A stretch of 5,198 nt of DNA from Candidatus Aegiribacteria sp. (GTDB lineage Bacteria; Fermentibacterota; Fermentibacteria; Fermentibacterales; JCC-6), in the NCBI GenBank assembly GCA_030638185.1, contig DAOWFD010000224.1, forward strand, positions 1-5,198, given 5' to 3'. The position numbers were made by a program, and so were the translations under genes. The first letter of the stretch is position 1; every line of letters begins with the position of its first letter. Positions 1 through 5,198 of the stretch are shown piece by piece. The notes below the pieces were generated by a model. The model did not search any database and was not told the origin of the DNA. It was given only the letters and a program-made list of their open reading frames with translations.

Positions 1-732
1 ACCGGCCGAAAGTCTTTCAAGAAGCTGATCACCAGCTTCCATCCCATCATCGACAGTCTTTATTTCCCTTCCAAGGGCACGGGATGTTTCCAGTCTGTTG
101 GGCTTGAAAAGCGTACATCCACGAAACTCGAAAAAGTTCATGAACTTGGGGTCCACCGCCACCGGAATATTCTTCCTGTGTGAAACTGCCAGAATTCCGG
201 ATATCAGACCGGGAACAAGTACACCTTTATTGTAGTCCTCAAGAACTATGGAATCCATCTCACCGATTATCCGATCGATTCGAGAGAAAATTGAGTTTTG
301 CACTTTCTCGGAGATAGGTTCCGTAACTTCCCTGTCAAGCCTGATGAGCTGATGTCCACCGGACATGATCCTCGTTTTTGAAGTCGTTGGTCGGCTCGAA
401 TCGAGGATAACGGCATCAGTGTCTATGCCTTCCTTCTCAAGAAGTTCAACAAGCAGACTGCCTTCAATGTCATCCCCTGCAGTTCCAGCCATGAGAGGAA
501 CGCCGCCCAGAGAGGAGATATTCCTTGCAACATTGGCAGCTCCACCAGGGACCCATTTTTCTCCCGTTCTTTCCAGAGATACTATGGGAACGGGTGCTTC
601 GGGCGAGATCCTGTCAACTTTACCTTCAATGTAGTGATCAAGGATAAGGTCACCTGTAACCAGTACCCTTTTCCCCCGCAAACTATCGAGTATGTTTTCG
701 ATATTGTTATCTGGTATCAAAAATTCCTCCAT
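1..732 (-). CDS. rfaE1: D-glycero-beta-D-manno-heptose-7-phosphate kinase (RfaE1 / HldE kinase domain), 3' end outside window
   Basis: This is a PfkB/ribokinase-family sugar kinase. The family phosphorylates heptose 7-phosphate at C1 in the cytoplasm, in the pathway to ADP-heptose for the LPS inner core. Translating the minus strand gives 244 uninterrupted codons. Seen in order: VTGDLILDHY at about residues 25-34, then the RISPEAPVP signature typical of the RfaE subgroup (41-49), the PfkB motif PGGAANVARN (62-71), TTSKTRI (116-122), RLDRE (131-135), EDYNKGVL (165-172), VDPK (193-196) and FKPNRLE (209-215). The C-terminal ATP/anion-hole GAGD region lies beyond the left edge. It is therefore impossible to tell whether this is a kinase only (about 330 residues, RfaE1) or the bifunctional HldE with a nucleotidyltransferase domain. 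The ATG at 732 has no clear ribosome binding site; a TTG at 720 does, and would remove four residues. It is transcribed divergently from the DUF3467 gene. The family call is firm. Confidence 0.93.
   Translation of the reverse strand, partial: MEEFLIPDNNIENILDSLRGKRVLVTGDLILDHYIEGKVDRISPEAPVPIVSLERTGEKWVPGGAANVARNISSLGGVPLMAGTAGDDIEGSLLVELLEKEGIDTDAVILDSSRPTTSKTRIMSGGHQLIRLDREVTEPISEKVQNSIFSRIDRIIGEMDSIVLEDYNKGVLVPGLISGILAVSHRKNIPVAVDPKFMNFFEFRGCTLFKPNRLETSRALGREIKTVDDGMEAGDQLLERLSAG
718..730 (-). promoter_or_regulatory. Shine-Dalgarno plus alternative TTG start inside the heptose kinase 5' end
   Basis: On the minus strand GGAGG (730-726) lies 5 nt before an in-frame TTG (720-718), codon 5 of the ATG version. 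The ATG at 732-730 has only a weak upstream sequence (AAAATATCCGG). The same GGAGG with a 5-6 nt gap precedes rpoZ and the TTG-started lipoprotein in this window. The TTG may therefore be the true start, giving a protein that begins MIPDNNIEN. This is inference from spacing only. Confidence 0.5.
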
Positions 733-784
733 CCGGATATTTTGTATATAACTTATGTACCGGCAATCGCTATAAGGAGCAGCC
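733..784. promoter_or_regulatory. Short divergent intergenic region, probably carrying both promoters
   Basis: Only 52 bp separate the divergent starts of the heptose kinase and the DUF3467 gene, so any promoters for the two must lie here or reach into the coding ends. The core at about 737-760 is AT-rich and includes GTATATAAC on the plus strand, a possible -10-like element. I could not find a convincing paired -35 for either direction. The region is assigned by layout, not by a clear motif. Confidence 0.4.
774..779 (+). promoter_or_regulatory. Ribosome binding site that fixes the GTG start of the DUF3467 gene
   Basis: AAGGAG sits 5 nt before the GTG at 785. The only alternative ATG codons, at codons 5 and 6, lack their own ribosome binding site, so GTG is the preferred start. 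Confidence 0.7.
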
Positions 785-1087
785 GTGAAACCAAAGATGA
801 TGAAACAGCCGCCTCAAATCAACGCTGACGCTGCTGATACTGATGGAGTATACAGCAATGTCTTCTTTATCGCAGCTTCCAGAGCTGAGTTTGTCCTTGA
901 TTTCGCCAGAATAGTTCCCGGAGTACAGGGTGCAAAACTGAAATCAAGGGTGATAGTATCGCCCCATCGGATGAAGGCTCTTGTTAAGACACTGGAAACC
1001 CAGATCGAATCCTACGAAGGCAAATTCGGGAAACTGGATGTCGATGGGCTGAATACCTTCGGATTCCAGAACCCGGCAGGAGAATGA
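785..1087 (+). CDS. DUF3467 family protein
   Basis: This is a 100-residue cytoplasmic protein with no signal peptide or membrane segment. It matches the pattern of the DUF3467 family as I know it: a YSN segment near the start (residues 23-25), then EFVLDFARIVPG (35-46), then a SRVIVSPHRMKAL segment (54-66) and a helix running into KTLETQIESYEGKFG (68-82). The core covers residues 20-82 and has the usual family length. The C-terminal 18 residues, which contain two Gly-Phe/Phe-Gly turns, look like a variable tail. No biochemical role for the family is known to me. The start is GTG with AAGGAG 5 nt upstream. The next gene on the same strand, a YbbR-domain protein, begins 65 bp downstream with no terminator between them, so the two are probably co-transcribed. 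The family call is good; the function is unknown. Confidence 0.85.
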   Translation: MKPKMMKQPPQINADAADTDGVYSNVFFIAASRAEFVLDFARIVPGVQGAKLKSRVIVSPHRMKALVKTLETQIESYEGKFGKLDVDGLNTFGFQNPAGE

Positions 1088-1132
1088 GAGGAAGAACAGA
1101 CAGGACCAGGTGCTAACGGCAGGGGTATCCTG

Positions 1133-1156
1133 ATGATCGATCGAAGAATATCATGA
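1133..1156 (+). CDS. Possible 7-codon leader ORF translationally coupled to the YbbR gene
   Basis: ATG at 1133 opens a short frame encoding MIDRRIS. Its TGA stop (1154-1156) overlaps the ATG of the YbbR gene (1153-1155) in the ATGA arrangement typical of translational coupling. AGGGG (1121-1125) lies 7 nt before this ATG, a good distance for a ribosome binding site. The YbbR start itself has only a weak GAAGA at 1143-1147. Ribosomes could load on the leader and restart at the overlap. The frame is too short to judge by composition, so this is a hypothesis. Confidence 0.3.
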   Translation: MIDRRIS

Positions 1157-1830
1157 CATGGAATCAGACAAGTATATGGCAATGGATGGTGGCCTTTATG
1201 GTGTCATTGATGCTATGGGTGATCTCAATGGATGAAAACCTATTTGAAATCAATGACACTCTGCCGCTTTACCCGCCATCCGTCTCGCCGGATTTCATCG
1301 TACTCAGTGGTCTGGGCCGTGATTCGGTTCATGTAACTTTCACCGGTAAGGGGATCGGTGTGTTACGCGATCAGATAACGCGAAACCCTGAATCTGTTCA
1401 GGTTAACGTAGTCGTAAGTGATCGTAACCAGGTTTTCCCTGTTAGTGTATCCAGAGAGCTTACAGGAAGTAATATTAAGTTCAACGGAGACAGATACTCC
1501 AGCCTTTCAGTAGTGGAATTCAGTCCTGGAAGCATTGAATTCATCATAGACAGGAATACCGTCAGGAATCTTCCAGTGGCAATAACTTCCTCTGCCAGTA
1601 TACCGGAGCGGTATTACTGGTCGATATCATCGAATTCAACGGTTGAGGTGAAGGGTGCCGAATCAATTGTCAGTCAATTAGACAGCTGCTATACCGTACC
1701 CGTTAATCCAGGAATGGATAATGTACACGCAGCTATTGTAAAGCCTGAAGGTGTTGTTTATATAAGTCCTTCATCCGTTTCAGCCGAACTTGTTTCACCT
1801 GTAGAAGTGATAATACAGTTAGCACAGTAA
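1153..1830 (+). CDS. Membrane-anchored YbbR-domain protein (CdaR-like)
   Basis: This 225-residue protein has one N-terminal membrane helix (about residues 8-25, IWQWMVAFMVSLMLWVIS). A beta-rich extracytoplasmic part of about 200 residues follows. The anchor resembles the family's usual start, in which a hydrophobic stretch ends in LW. Residues 137-223 fit one YbbR repeat best: NLPVAI at 139-144, then VEVKGAESIVSQLDS at 164-178, then TVPVNP at 181-186. Residues 30-134 may be a second, more diverged repeat. In Firmicutes the YbbR protein CdaR binds and regulates the diadenylate cyclase CdaA. No CdaA gene lies next to this one, so a c-di-AMP role is not supported here. The upstream frame is closed by TAA at 1114-1116 with no start codon between, so ATG 1153 is the best start. 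A single cysteine (C179) is present. The YbbR call is fairly sure, the partner unknown. Confidence 0.78.
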   Translation: MTWNQTSIWQWMVAFMVSLMLWVISMDENLFEINDTLPLYPPSVSPDFIVLSGLGRDSVHVTFTGKGIGVLRDQITRNPESVQVNVVVSDRNQVFPVSVSRELTGSNIKFNGDRYSSLSVVEFSPGSIEFIIDRNTVRNLPVAITSSASIPERYYWSISSNSTVEVKGAESIVSQLDSCYTVPVNPGMDNVHAAIVKPEGVVYISPSSVSAELVSPVEVIIQLAQ

Positions 1831-1838
1831 ACCATGTA

Positions 1839-1868
1839 TTGACAGATATGAAACAGGATGGGTAGATT
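1839..1868 (+). promoter_or_regulatory. Candidate sigma70-type promoter for the 469-residue protein gene
   Basis: A perfect -35 TTGACA (1839-1844) is followed after 18 bp by TAGATT (1863-1868), which matches 4 of 6 bases of TATAAT. It lies in the 109-bp gap between the YbbR stop and the next start and would give a leader of roughly 65 nt. No hairpin terminator was found between the YbbR stop and this site, so read-through from upstream is also possible. Confidence 0.45.
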
Positions 1869-1926
1869 TAGCATTATGTGTAAGAGACAGGAAAGCAAAT
1901 AACAAAAGAAAACTGCATTCTATTGT

Positions 1927-1931
1927 GGAGG
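1927..1931 (+). promoter_or_regulatory. Ribosome binding site for the 469-residue protein gene
   Basis: GGAGG lies 8 nt before ATG 1940, a strong match that supports this start and places the hydrophobic anchor at the very N-terminus. Confidence 0.7.
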
Positions 1932-1939
1932 AATAATCT

Positions 1940-3349
1940 ATGATATCAAAGATTCTTGTGAGAATTCTGATTGTACTATTGGCAGCTTTTCTGATTTTCA
2001 GGATTCATCAGAGAGTCGAGACGTACAGGGTCCCCAGGGAATTCTGCCAATCACAGATCAGAACACTTGCTGAAGCGAATATTCAGCACATGTTTGAGAT
2101 GGAAGGAATTCCAGCCCCTGATCTTGACAGCCTCCTATCGTATGCAAAGGAAAACGGGTACTTCGAGACTTCGATGAGTAATGACAGTATCACAGTTTCA
2201 TTCAGGAACGGCAGCACCAGGAAGGTTCTTATCCCGGACGAATGGACAAATCTGTGGAACGCTAGTGCTGTCCGGGGAATCGAAGATGAACTCGATTCAC
2301 TGCGAAATGAGCATTCGGACATCGAGCGGGAGATAAGTGATCTCGAGAGCAGCCATGGGATTTCGCTTGATTCCCTTGTAGCTCTCCGGGAACAGTACAT
2401 CCTGGAACATCCAGTCATCGAAGTAGAAGATGACGAAGACATCCTGACCCCTGGAGAACACTTCGACGATTCCCTGGGTTGCAACGCACAGTCACTGATA
2501 GACACCGAAGTAAGCCTTGCCGCCTCCATTGTCTCCATGACTGATGTCCTTCAGAATTTCAACAGTATTATTGCACCCGCCAGGAAGGACTCTGTCTCCT
2601 CCCTCGTAGCAGCCGTATGCCCAACGATCTGGGAAGTGGGATTCTACGACTCAGTTTACATATATGACGCAAAACTTGCCCTTGGAACGCAGTTCGCAAT
2701 ATCCTGTCCCAATATCGACAGGCATGGTGGTTGTGTCGGAGGATTTGTTGAAAAGGATTACCCTGATTCCATGTTCATGGAACCGGACTGGTCCGAAACA
2801 CAACTCGTATACAGTTTCCCGGAGTACGCTGCTATGAGAAGACTTCAGGCCTCAAGGGCCAACCTGATCCGCATGGCCGAAGAGGAAGCAGCATACCTTT
2901 CTCAGAGATATCCTTCAGTTATTATTCCCAAACAGCCCGAGAACCTTGAATTCTCCATCGATGATCTGATCGATCCCCTTGGCGGAGAGTATATATTCGA
3001 AGTGATTCCTGATACAACATATGTCTTCTATGAGAACCCTGATGGTCGTACGGCCAGAACCATGGGGGATTCCGTACTTGTTCAAGCCATGAAATTCGTA
3101 GGTTATACAACGGCCGACCCTGAGACTTCAAGGGTAGAAGTCTACTTCTCTCATCCGATGAGATTCCCCAGCCGTGTTGAAGGAGCCATCCCCGGAAGCA
3201 ACGACAAAGTCACAGTAGTAATGTTCTGGAAGCTTTCAGAACTTGGAACGATTCAGATCGATGAACGGGAAGTTGATCTTCTGGATGTACCATCCTGGGA
3301 TTTCGTCAGATCACACTTCGAGGAAAACGAAACCACAGAAACATATTAA
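1940..3349 (+). CDS. Membrane-anchored extracytoplasmic protein of unknown function with coiled coil and CP...CPNxxxHGGC motif
   Basis: I do not recognise a named family. The 469-residue product has an N-terminal hydrophobic segment (residues 5-20) without a clear cleavage site, so it is probably a signal anchor with the rest outside the cytoplasm. REFCQSQIRTLAEAN (33-47) leads into a helix and then LLSYAKENGY (65-74). Residues 112-138 have a heptad-like charged pattern suggesting a coiled coil, followed by an acidic stretch around 161-177. The five cysteines are C36, C181, C227, C256 and C265. The last three form CP-x27-CPNIDRHGGC, with the tyrosine-rich strand DSVYIYDAK between the CP pairs. 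This layout recalls the paired CP / CP..HG segments I associate with pseudopilin-like secreted proteins, which also have a C-plus-helix start. No prepilin peptidase site (G before F/M and E at +5) is visible, so it is not a standard pilin. Residues 300-370 may be a third similar module lacking cysteines. The frame, ribosome binding site and start are clear; the function is not. Confidence 0.85.
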   Translation: MISKILVRILIVLLAAFLIFRIHQRVETYRVPREFCQSQIRTLAEANIQHMFEMEGIPAPDLDSLLSYAKENGYFETSMSNDSITVSFRNGSTRKVLIPDEWTNLWNASAVRGIEDELDSLRNEHSDIEREISDLESSHGISLDSLVALREQYILEHPVIEVEDDEDILTPGEHFDDSLGCNAQSLIDTEVSLAASIVSMTDVLQNFNSIIAPARKDSVSSLVAAVCPTIWEVGFYDSVYIYDAKLALGTQFAISCPNIDRHGGCVGGFVEKDYPDSMFMEPDWSETQLVYSFPEYAAMRRLQASRANLIRMAEEEAAYLSQRYPSVIIPKQPENLEFSIDDLIDPLGGEYIFEVIPDTTYVFYENPDGRTARTMGDSVLVQAMKFVGYTTADPETSRVEVYFSHPMRFPSRVEGAIPGSNDKVTVVMFWKLSELGTIQIDEREVDLLDVPSWDFVRSHFEENETTETY

Positions 3350-3449
3350 CAGTAGGCTACGGCTAATCTTTGGAACTCTTTTCATTTCTGGGGGTAGATA
3401 CACAGTAATAGTTTAGCTGTATTCTTCTCGGTCCTTTTTATGATTTTCC

Positions 3450-3454
3450 GGAGG
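3450..3454 (+). promoter_or_regulatory. Ribosome binding site of rpoZ
   Basis: GGAGG lies 5 nt before ATG 3460. It decides the start over the later in-frame ATG at codon 11, which has no comparable site. Confidence 0.7.
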
Positions 3455-3459
3455 TATAG

Positions 3460-3681
3460 ATGTCAGACGAGTACAAGGATATAGACATTATGGGGGAACA
3501 GACGGATAACCAGTATCTACTCGCTCTTGCCATAGCAAAACGGGTAAGAAAGATCAGATCCGGTGCTCCCGCACTTGTAGATGTTGATAATCCCAAAAGA
3601 AAACCATTTCAAACAGCCATGAAAGAGATCGCCAGAAAGAAGATCCTGTTCTCAATGGCTGAGGATAATAATAGCACTTAG
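3460..3681 (+). CDS. rpoZ: DNA-directed RNA polymerase omega subunit
   Basis: Omega is the small RNA polymerase subunit that wraps the C-terminal part of beta-prime and assists assembly; in some bacteria it forms part of the ppGpp site. The 73-residue length is usual for the family. The conserved core is visible: NQYLLALAIAKRVRKI (residues 17-32), matching the family's N-R/K-Y/F-x-L-x2-x-A-A-x-R-A-R helix, then GAPALV (35-40) and the closing helix AMKEIARKKI (53-62). The central Ala-Lys-Arg-x-Arg and the Glu-Ile before the terminal basic residues are in place. The first 15 residues are acidic and not conserved. The 110-bp gap upstream has no convincing promoter that I could identify. The next gene starts 32 bp downstream with no terminator between, so rpoZ and the peptidyl-prolyl isomerase gene probably share a transcript. 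Confidence in the family is high. Confidence 0.9.
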   Translation: MSDEYKDIDIMGEQTDNQYLLALAIAKRVRKIRSGAPALVDVDNPKRKPFQTAMKEIARKKILFSMAEDNNST

Positions 3682-3713
3682 CCGCTTAAATTCAATGAAA
3701 GGAAACCGTATTC

Positions 3714-4958
3714 ATGAGACTAATCTGTATCTTTGCAGGTATAATGATTCTTGCTACAGGCGCATGCGGAACTCAGGATAGTTTGAACCACGGCGCTGAC
3801 GCCGATACATCCCGTATTCTGGCCACAGTCGGTGAAGTGGAAATCACCGAAAACATGATTAATGAAGAGCTTAACATGATACCTCCCTACCAGAGATCCT
3901 CCTTTGAGACTCCGGAGGGAAAGAGGCTTCTTCTGAATCATATCATTGAGCGGGAACTGCTGCTGCTTGAAGCTATGAACCTGGGTCTCGAAGAAGACTC
4001 CTTCGTAGTAGCGCAGGTAGAACTTGCCATGCAGCAGGTTGAATCAGCCAGGGATAGAGCTCTCCTGCAGACCTTTTACCAGCAGGAAGTAGTGGATGCT
4101 GTAGTGATTCCTGAAGAAGATATTCTGGCTTACTACAACGACCACATTGATGACATTTATTATCAGGAATCCCAGGTTAAGGTTTCCCACATAATCGTTT
4201 CATCCGAAGAAGGTGCGACCGATGTAGCGGCAGCGCTGGAAGCCGGAGATACATTTGAATCGGTCGTGGATGCTTTCAGCGAGCATGAACCCACCAGGGT
4301 TTCAGGTGGTGATTTGGGCTGGGTTACAATCAATTCACCGATGCCATACCTTGGAGAGCAAGCAGAAATATCGGAAGCACTGTTCGGCGCCGGTATAGAT
4401 GATATCGTCGGACCCTTCGAAACGGCCATGGGCTATCACTATTTCACGATTACGGATAAGAGGGATGAAGGCGCACGCCCATTCGAAGAGGTAAGGGAAT
4501 CCATTGAAAATACCCTCAAGCCCACAATGGTCAATTCGTATTTTCAGGATACCGTTATTCCGAGGCTCACAGATAGCTACGGTGTTACCATCAATGAAGA
4601 CGCTTTCCTGCCCGATGAAAGCGTTGAGCCCGATTCACTCTTCCAATCAGCCCAGAACCTGATGGAATCTAACCCGGAAGCAGCAGTGGAATACTACAAG
4701 TTGTTTATCCAGCGTTTCCCAGATCATGAGAATGCTCACCAGGCACAATTCCTCATGGGCTTCACTCTTTCGGAGTATATGGAGAATTATGAAAGAGCTG
4801 CGGGTGCTTTCCAGGAGCTGATAGATAATTATCCCGAGTCGGATTTCGTTGACGACGCAGAATGGATGATCGAGAATATGGGTACTCCTCCGGAAAGCCT
4901 CTTCATCGAAACCATTCCAGAGATCAATGAGGATATCACGGGATCTTCAGGAGAATAA
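3714..4958 (+). CDS. Parvulin-type peptidyl-prolyl cis-trans isomerase lipoprotein with C-terminal TPR region (SurA/PrsA-like foldase)
   Basis: This is a predicted exported folding catalyst of 414 residues. Residues 1-17 form a signal peptide ending LATGA before C18. The lipobox is imperfect because Thr, not Leu, is at -3, so lipidation is likely but not certain; Gly at +2 would not block outer-membrane sorting under the E. coli rule. Residues 35-130 look like the SurA_N/PrsA-type chaperone helix domain, opening with ILATVGEVEIT. Residues 155-250 are the PpiC rotamase domain: VKVSHIIV with H159, SGGDLGWV (197-204), VGPFETAMGYHYF with H242 (232-244), then TDKRDEG. The two histidines match the conserved parvulin pair. 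Residues 305-390 carry BamD/YbgF-like TPR helices, with YYKLFIQRFPDHENAHQA and FQELIDNYPESDFVDDAE as the clearest repeats. The tail is acidic. AAAGGA (3698-3703) lies 10 nt before the ATG. A terminator follows 18 bp after the stop. The isomerase call is firm; the client proteins are unknown. Confidence 0.9.
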   Translation: MRLICIFAGIMILATGACGTQDSLNHGADADTSRILATVGEVEITENMINEELNMIPPYQRSSFETPEGKRLLLNHIIERELLLLEAMNLGLEEDSFVVAQVELAMQQVESARDRALLQTFYQQEVVDAVVIPEEDILAYYNDHIDDIYYQESQVKVSHIIVSSEEGATDVAAALEAGDTFESVVDAFSEHEPTRVSGGDLGWVTINSPMPYLGEQAEISEALFGAGIDDIVGPFETAMGYHYFTITDKRDEGARPFEEVRESIENTLKPTMVNSYFQDTVIPRLTDSYGVTINEDAFLPDESVEPDSLFQSAQNLMESNPEAAVEYYKLFIQRFPDHENAHQAQFLMGFTLSEYMENYERAAGAFQELIDNYPESDFVDDAEWMIENMGTPPESLFIETIPEINEDITGSSGE

Positions 4959-4976
4959 GCGCTTCCCCGTTGATCG

Positions 4977-5010
4977 AAGAACCCGGGGTTTTTCTCCGGG
5001 TTCTTTTTTT
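4977..5010 (+). terminator. Strong Rho-independent terminator after the isomerase gene
   Basis: A perfect 10-bp stem, AAGAACCCGG (4977-4986) pairing with CCGGGTTCTT (4996-5005), encloses a 9-nt loop. The run of seven T at 5004-5010 follows directly. The A-rich left arm could give partial function in the opposite direction, but no minus-strand gene ends here. It closes the rpoZ-isomerase transcript. Confidence 0.93.
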
Positions 5011-5031
5011 ACCCTTTTCCGGATTAGCTTC

Positions 5032-5060
5032 GTGACTCATATTCGCTCTATACATTTACT
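5032..5060 (+). promoter_or_regulatory. Weak candidate promoter for the 3' lipoprotein gene
   Basis: GTGACT (5032-5037) and TTTACT (5055-5060), 17 bp apart, each match 4 of 6 consensus bases. A promoter is expected between the terminator and the next gene, which supports the location more than the motif does. An alternative -10 is TATACA (5049-5054), but it lacks a matching -35. Confidence 0.25.
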
Positions 5061-5066
5061 GCGTCC

Positions 5067-5072
5067 GGGAGG
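5067..5072 (+). promoter_or_regulatory. Ribosome binding site that fixes a TTG start
   Basis: GGGAGG lies 6 nt before the TTG at 5079. No ATG or GTG is in frame between this site and the signal-peptide helix; the first in-frame ATG (codon 21) would destroy the signal peptide. This makes the TTG start convincing. Confidence 0.7.
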
Positions 5073-5078
5073 TATTCA

Positions 5079-5198
5079 TTGAAGAACTACATTTATCTTT
5101 CGCTGGTTACGGTACTGGTTTTTCTTGTTGCATCGATCATGGGATGCGGCCCTGTGAAGGATGAAGAATCGCCGGAAGGCCTGACCGCCCTGGCGGAG
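5079..5198 (+). CDS. Lipoprotein of unknown function, N-terminal 40 residues only
   Basis: From the TTG start the frame reads MKNYIYLSLV, followed by a hydrophobic segment to about residue 20 and the lipobox IMGC with C23. This is a standard lipoprotein signal apart from Met at -2. The mature part begins GPVKDEESPEG, an acidic linker, and ends at the window edge in LTALAE, which could be the start of a helical (possibly TPR-like) domain, though 17 mature residues are too few to say. It is separated from the isomerase gene by a strong terminator, so it probably starts a new transcript. The frame, start and signal peptide are well supported; no function can be assigned. Confidence 0.75.
   Translation, partial: MKNYIYLSLVTVLVFLVASIMGCGPVKDEESPEGLTALAE

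Noticed and set aside
365..828. Two plus-strand open frames (365-634 and 634-828) opposite and beside the heptose kinase
   Set aside because: They lie mainly antisense to a kinase with clear conserved motifs and have no recognisable domains; their serine-rich, low-complexity composition is typical of a reversed coding frame.
1876..1902. Eight-codon frame MCKRQESK in the gap before the 469-residue protein gene
   Set aside because: It has no ribosome binding site and no coupling to the next gene; short frames of this size occur by chance.
1940..2040. Type IV prepilin signal at the start of the 469-residue protein
   Set aside because: There is no glycine cleavage site followed by F/M and a glutamate at +5 before the hydrophobic stretch, so it reads as an ordinary signal anchor.
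2083..2538. Minus-strand open frame of 151 codons inside the 469-residue protein gene
   Set aside because: It is very rich in serine and arginine, as expected from the reverse strand of a gene rich in GAT, GAA and TCN codons. The plus-strand frame has a ribosome binding site, an anchor and coherent features.
3370..3400. Possible rpoZ promoter TTGGAA with TAGATA
   Set aside because: The spacer is 19 bp and the hexamers match only 4 and 3 of 6 consensus bases, too weak to list.
3398..3422. Small inverted repeat ATACA...TGTAT before rpoZ, considered as an operator or hairpin
   Set aside because: Only five bases pair exactly around a 15-nt loop, a level easily found by chance in AT-rich spacer DNA.
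3720..4429. Minus-strand open frames (3720-3941 and 4163-4429) inside the isomerase gene
   Set aside because: They are antisense to conserved SurA_N-like and PpiC domains and have no motifs of their own.

Overview
The window looks like chromosomal DNA of a diderm (two-membrane) bacterium. The evidence is a lipopolysaccharide-core heptose kinase, two predicted lipoproteins, a SurA/PrsA-like periplasmic foldase and strong GGAGG ribosome binding sites. Base composition is moderate throughout and no gene stands out as foreign. The mix of well-known housekeeping families with an unrecognised secreted protein is compatible with a little-cultured lineage of the FCB type (Fermentibacteria-like), but that placement is only an impression. 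I see no transposase, integrase, CRISPR array, tRNA or rRNA.

Layout. Positions 1-732 (minus strand) hold the first 244 codons of a heptose-7-phosphate kinase that runs off the left edge. A 52-bp divergent gap separates it from a plus-strand pair: a small DUF3467 protein (785-1087) and a membrane-anchored YbbR-domain (CdaR-like) protein (1153-1830). The latter is preceded by a possible 7-codon leader ORF whose stop overlaps its start. After a 109-bp gap with a plausible promoter comes a 469-residue membrane-anchored protein of unknown function (1940-3349), with a coiled coil and a CP...CPNxxxHGGC cysteine motif. After another 110-bp gap (3350-3459), in which I see no convincing promoter or terminator, come rpoZ (RNA polymerase omega, 3460-3681) and, 32 bp later, a parvulin-type peptidyl-prolyl isomerase lipoprotein with a C-terminal TPR region (3714-4958). 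A strong intrinsic terminator (4977-5010) closes that unit. The window ends in the first 40 codons of another lipoprotein (from 5079, TTG start).

How the genes fit together. Most products point to the cell envelope: LPS core sugar supply, a YbbR protein at the membrane, an exported unknown, a periplasmic foldase and a lipoprotein. rpoZ is the one core-transcription gene among them. No complete, obviously novel multi-gene system is visible. The best candidates for new biology are the 469-residue protein and the parvulin-TPR lipoprotein that appears co-transcribed with rpoZ.
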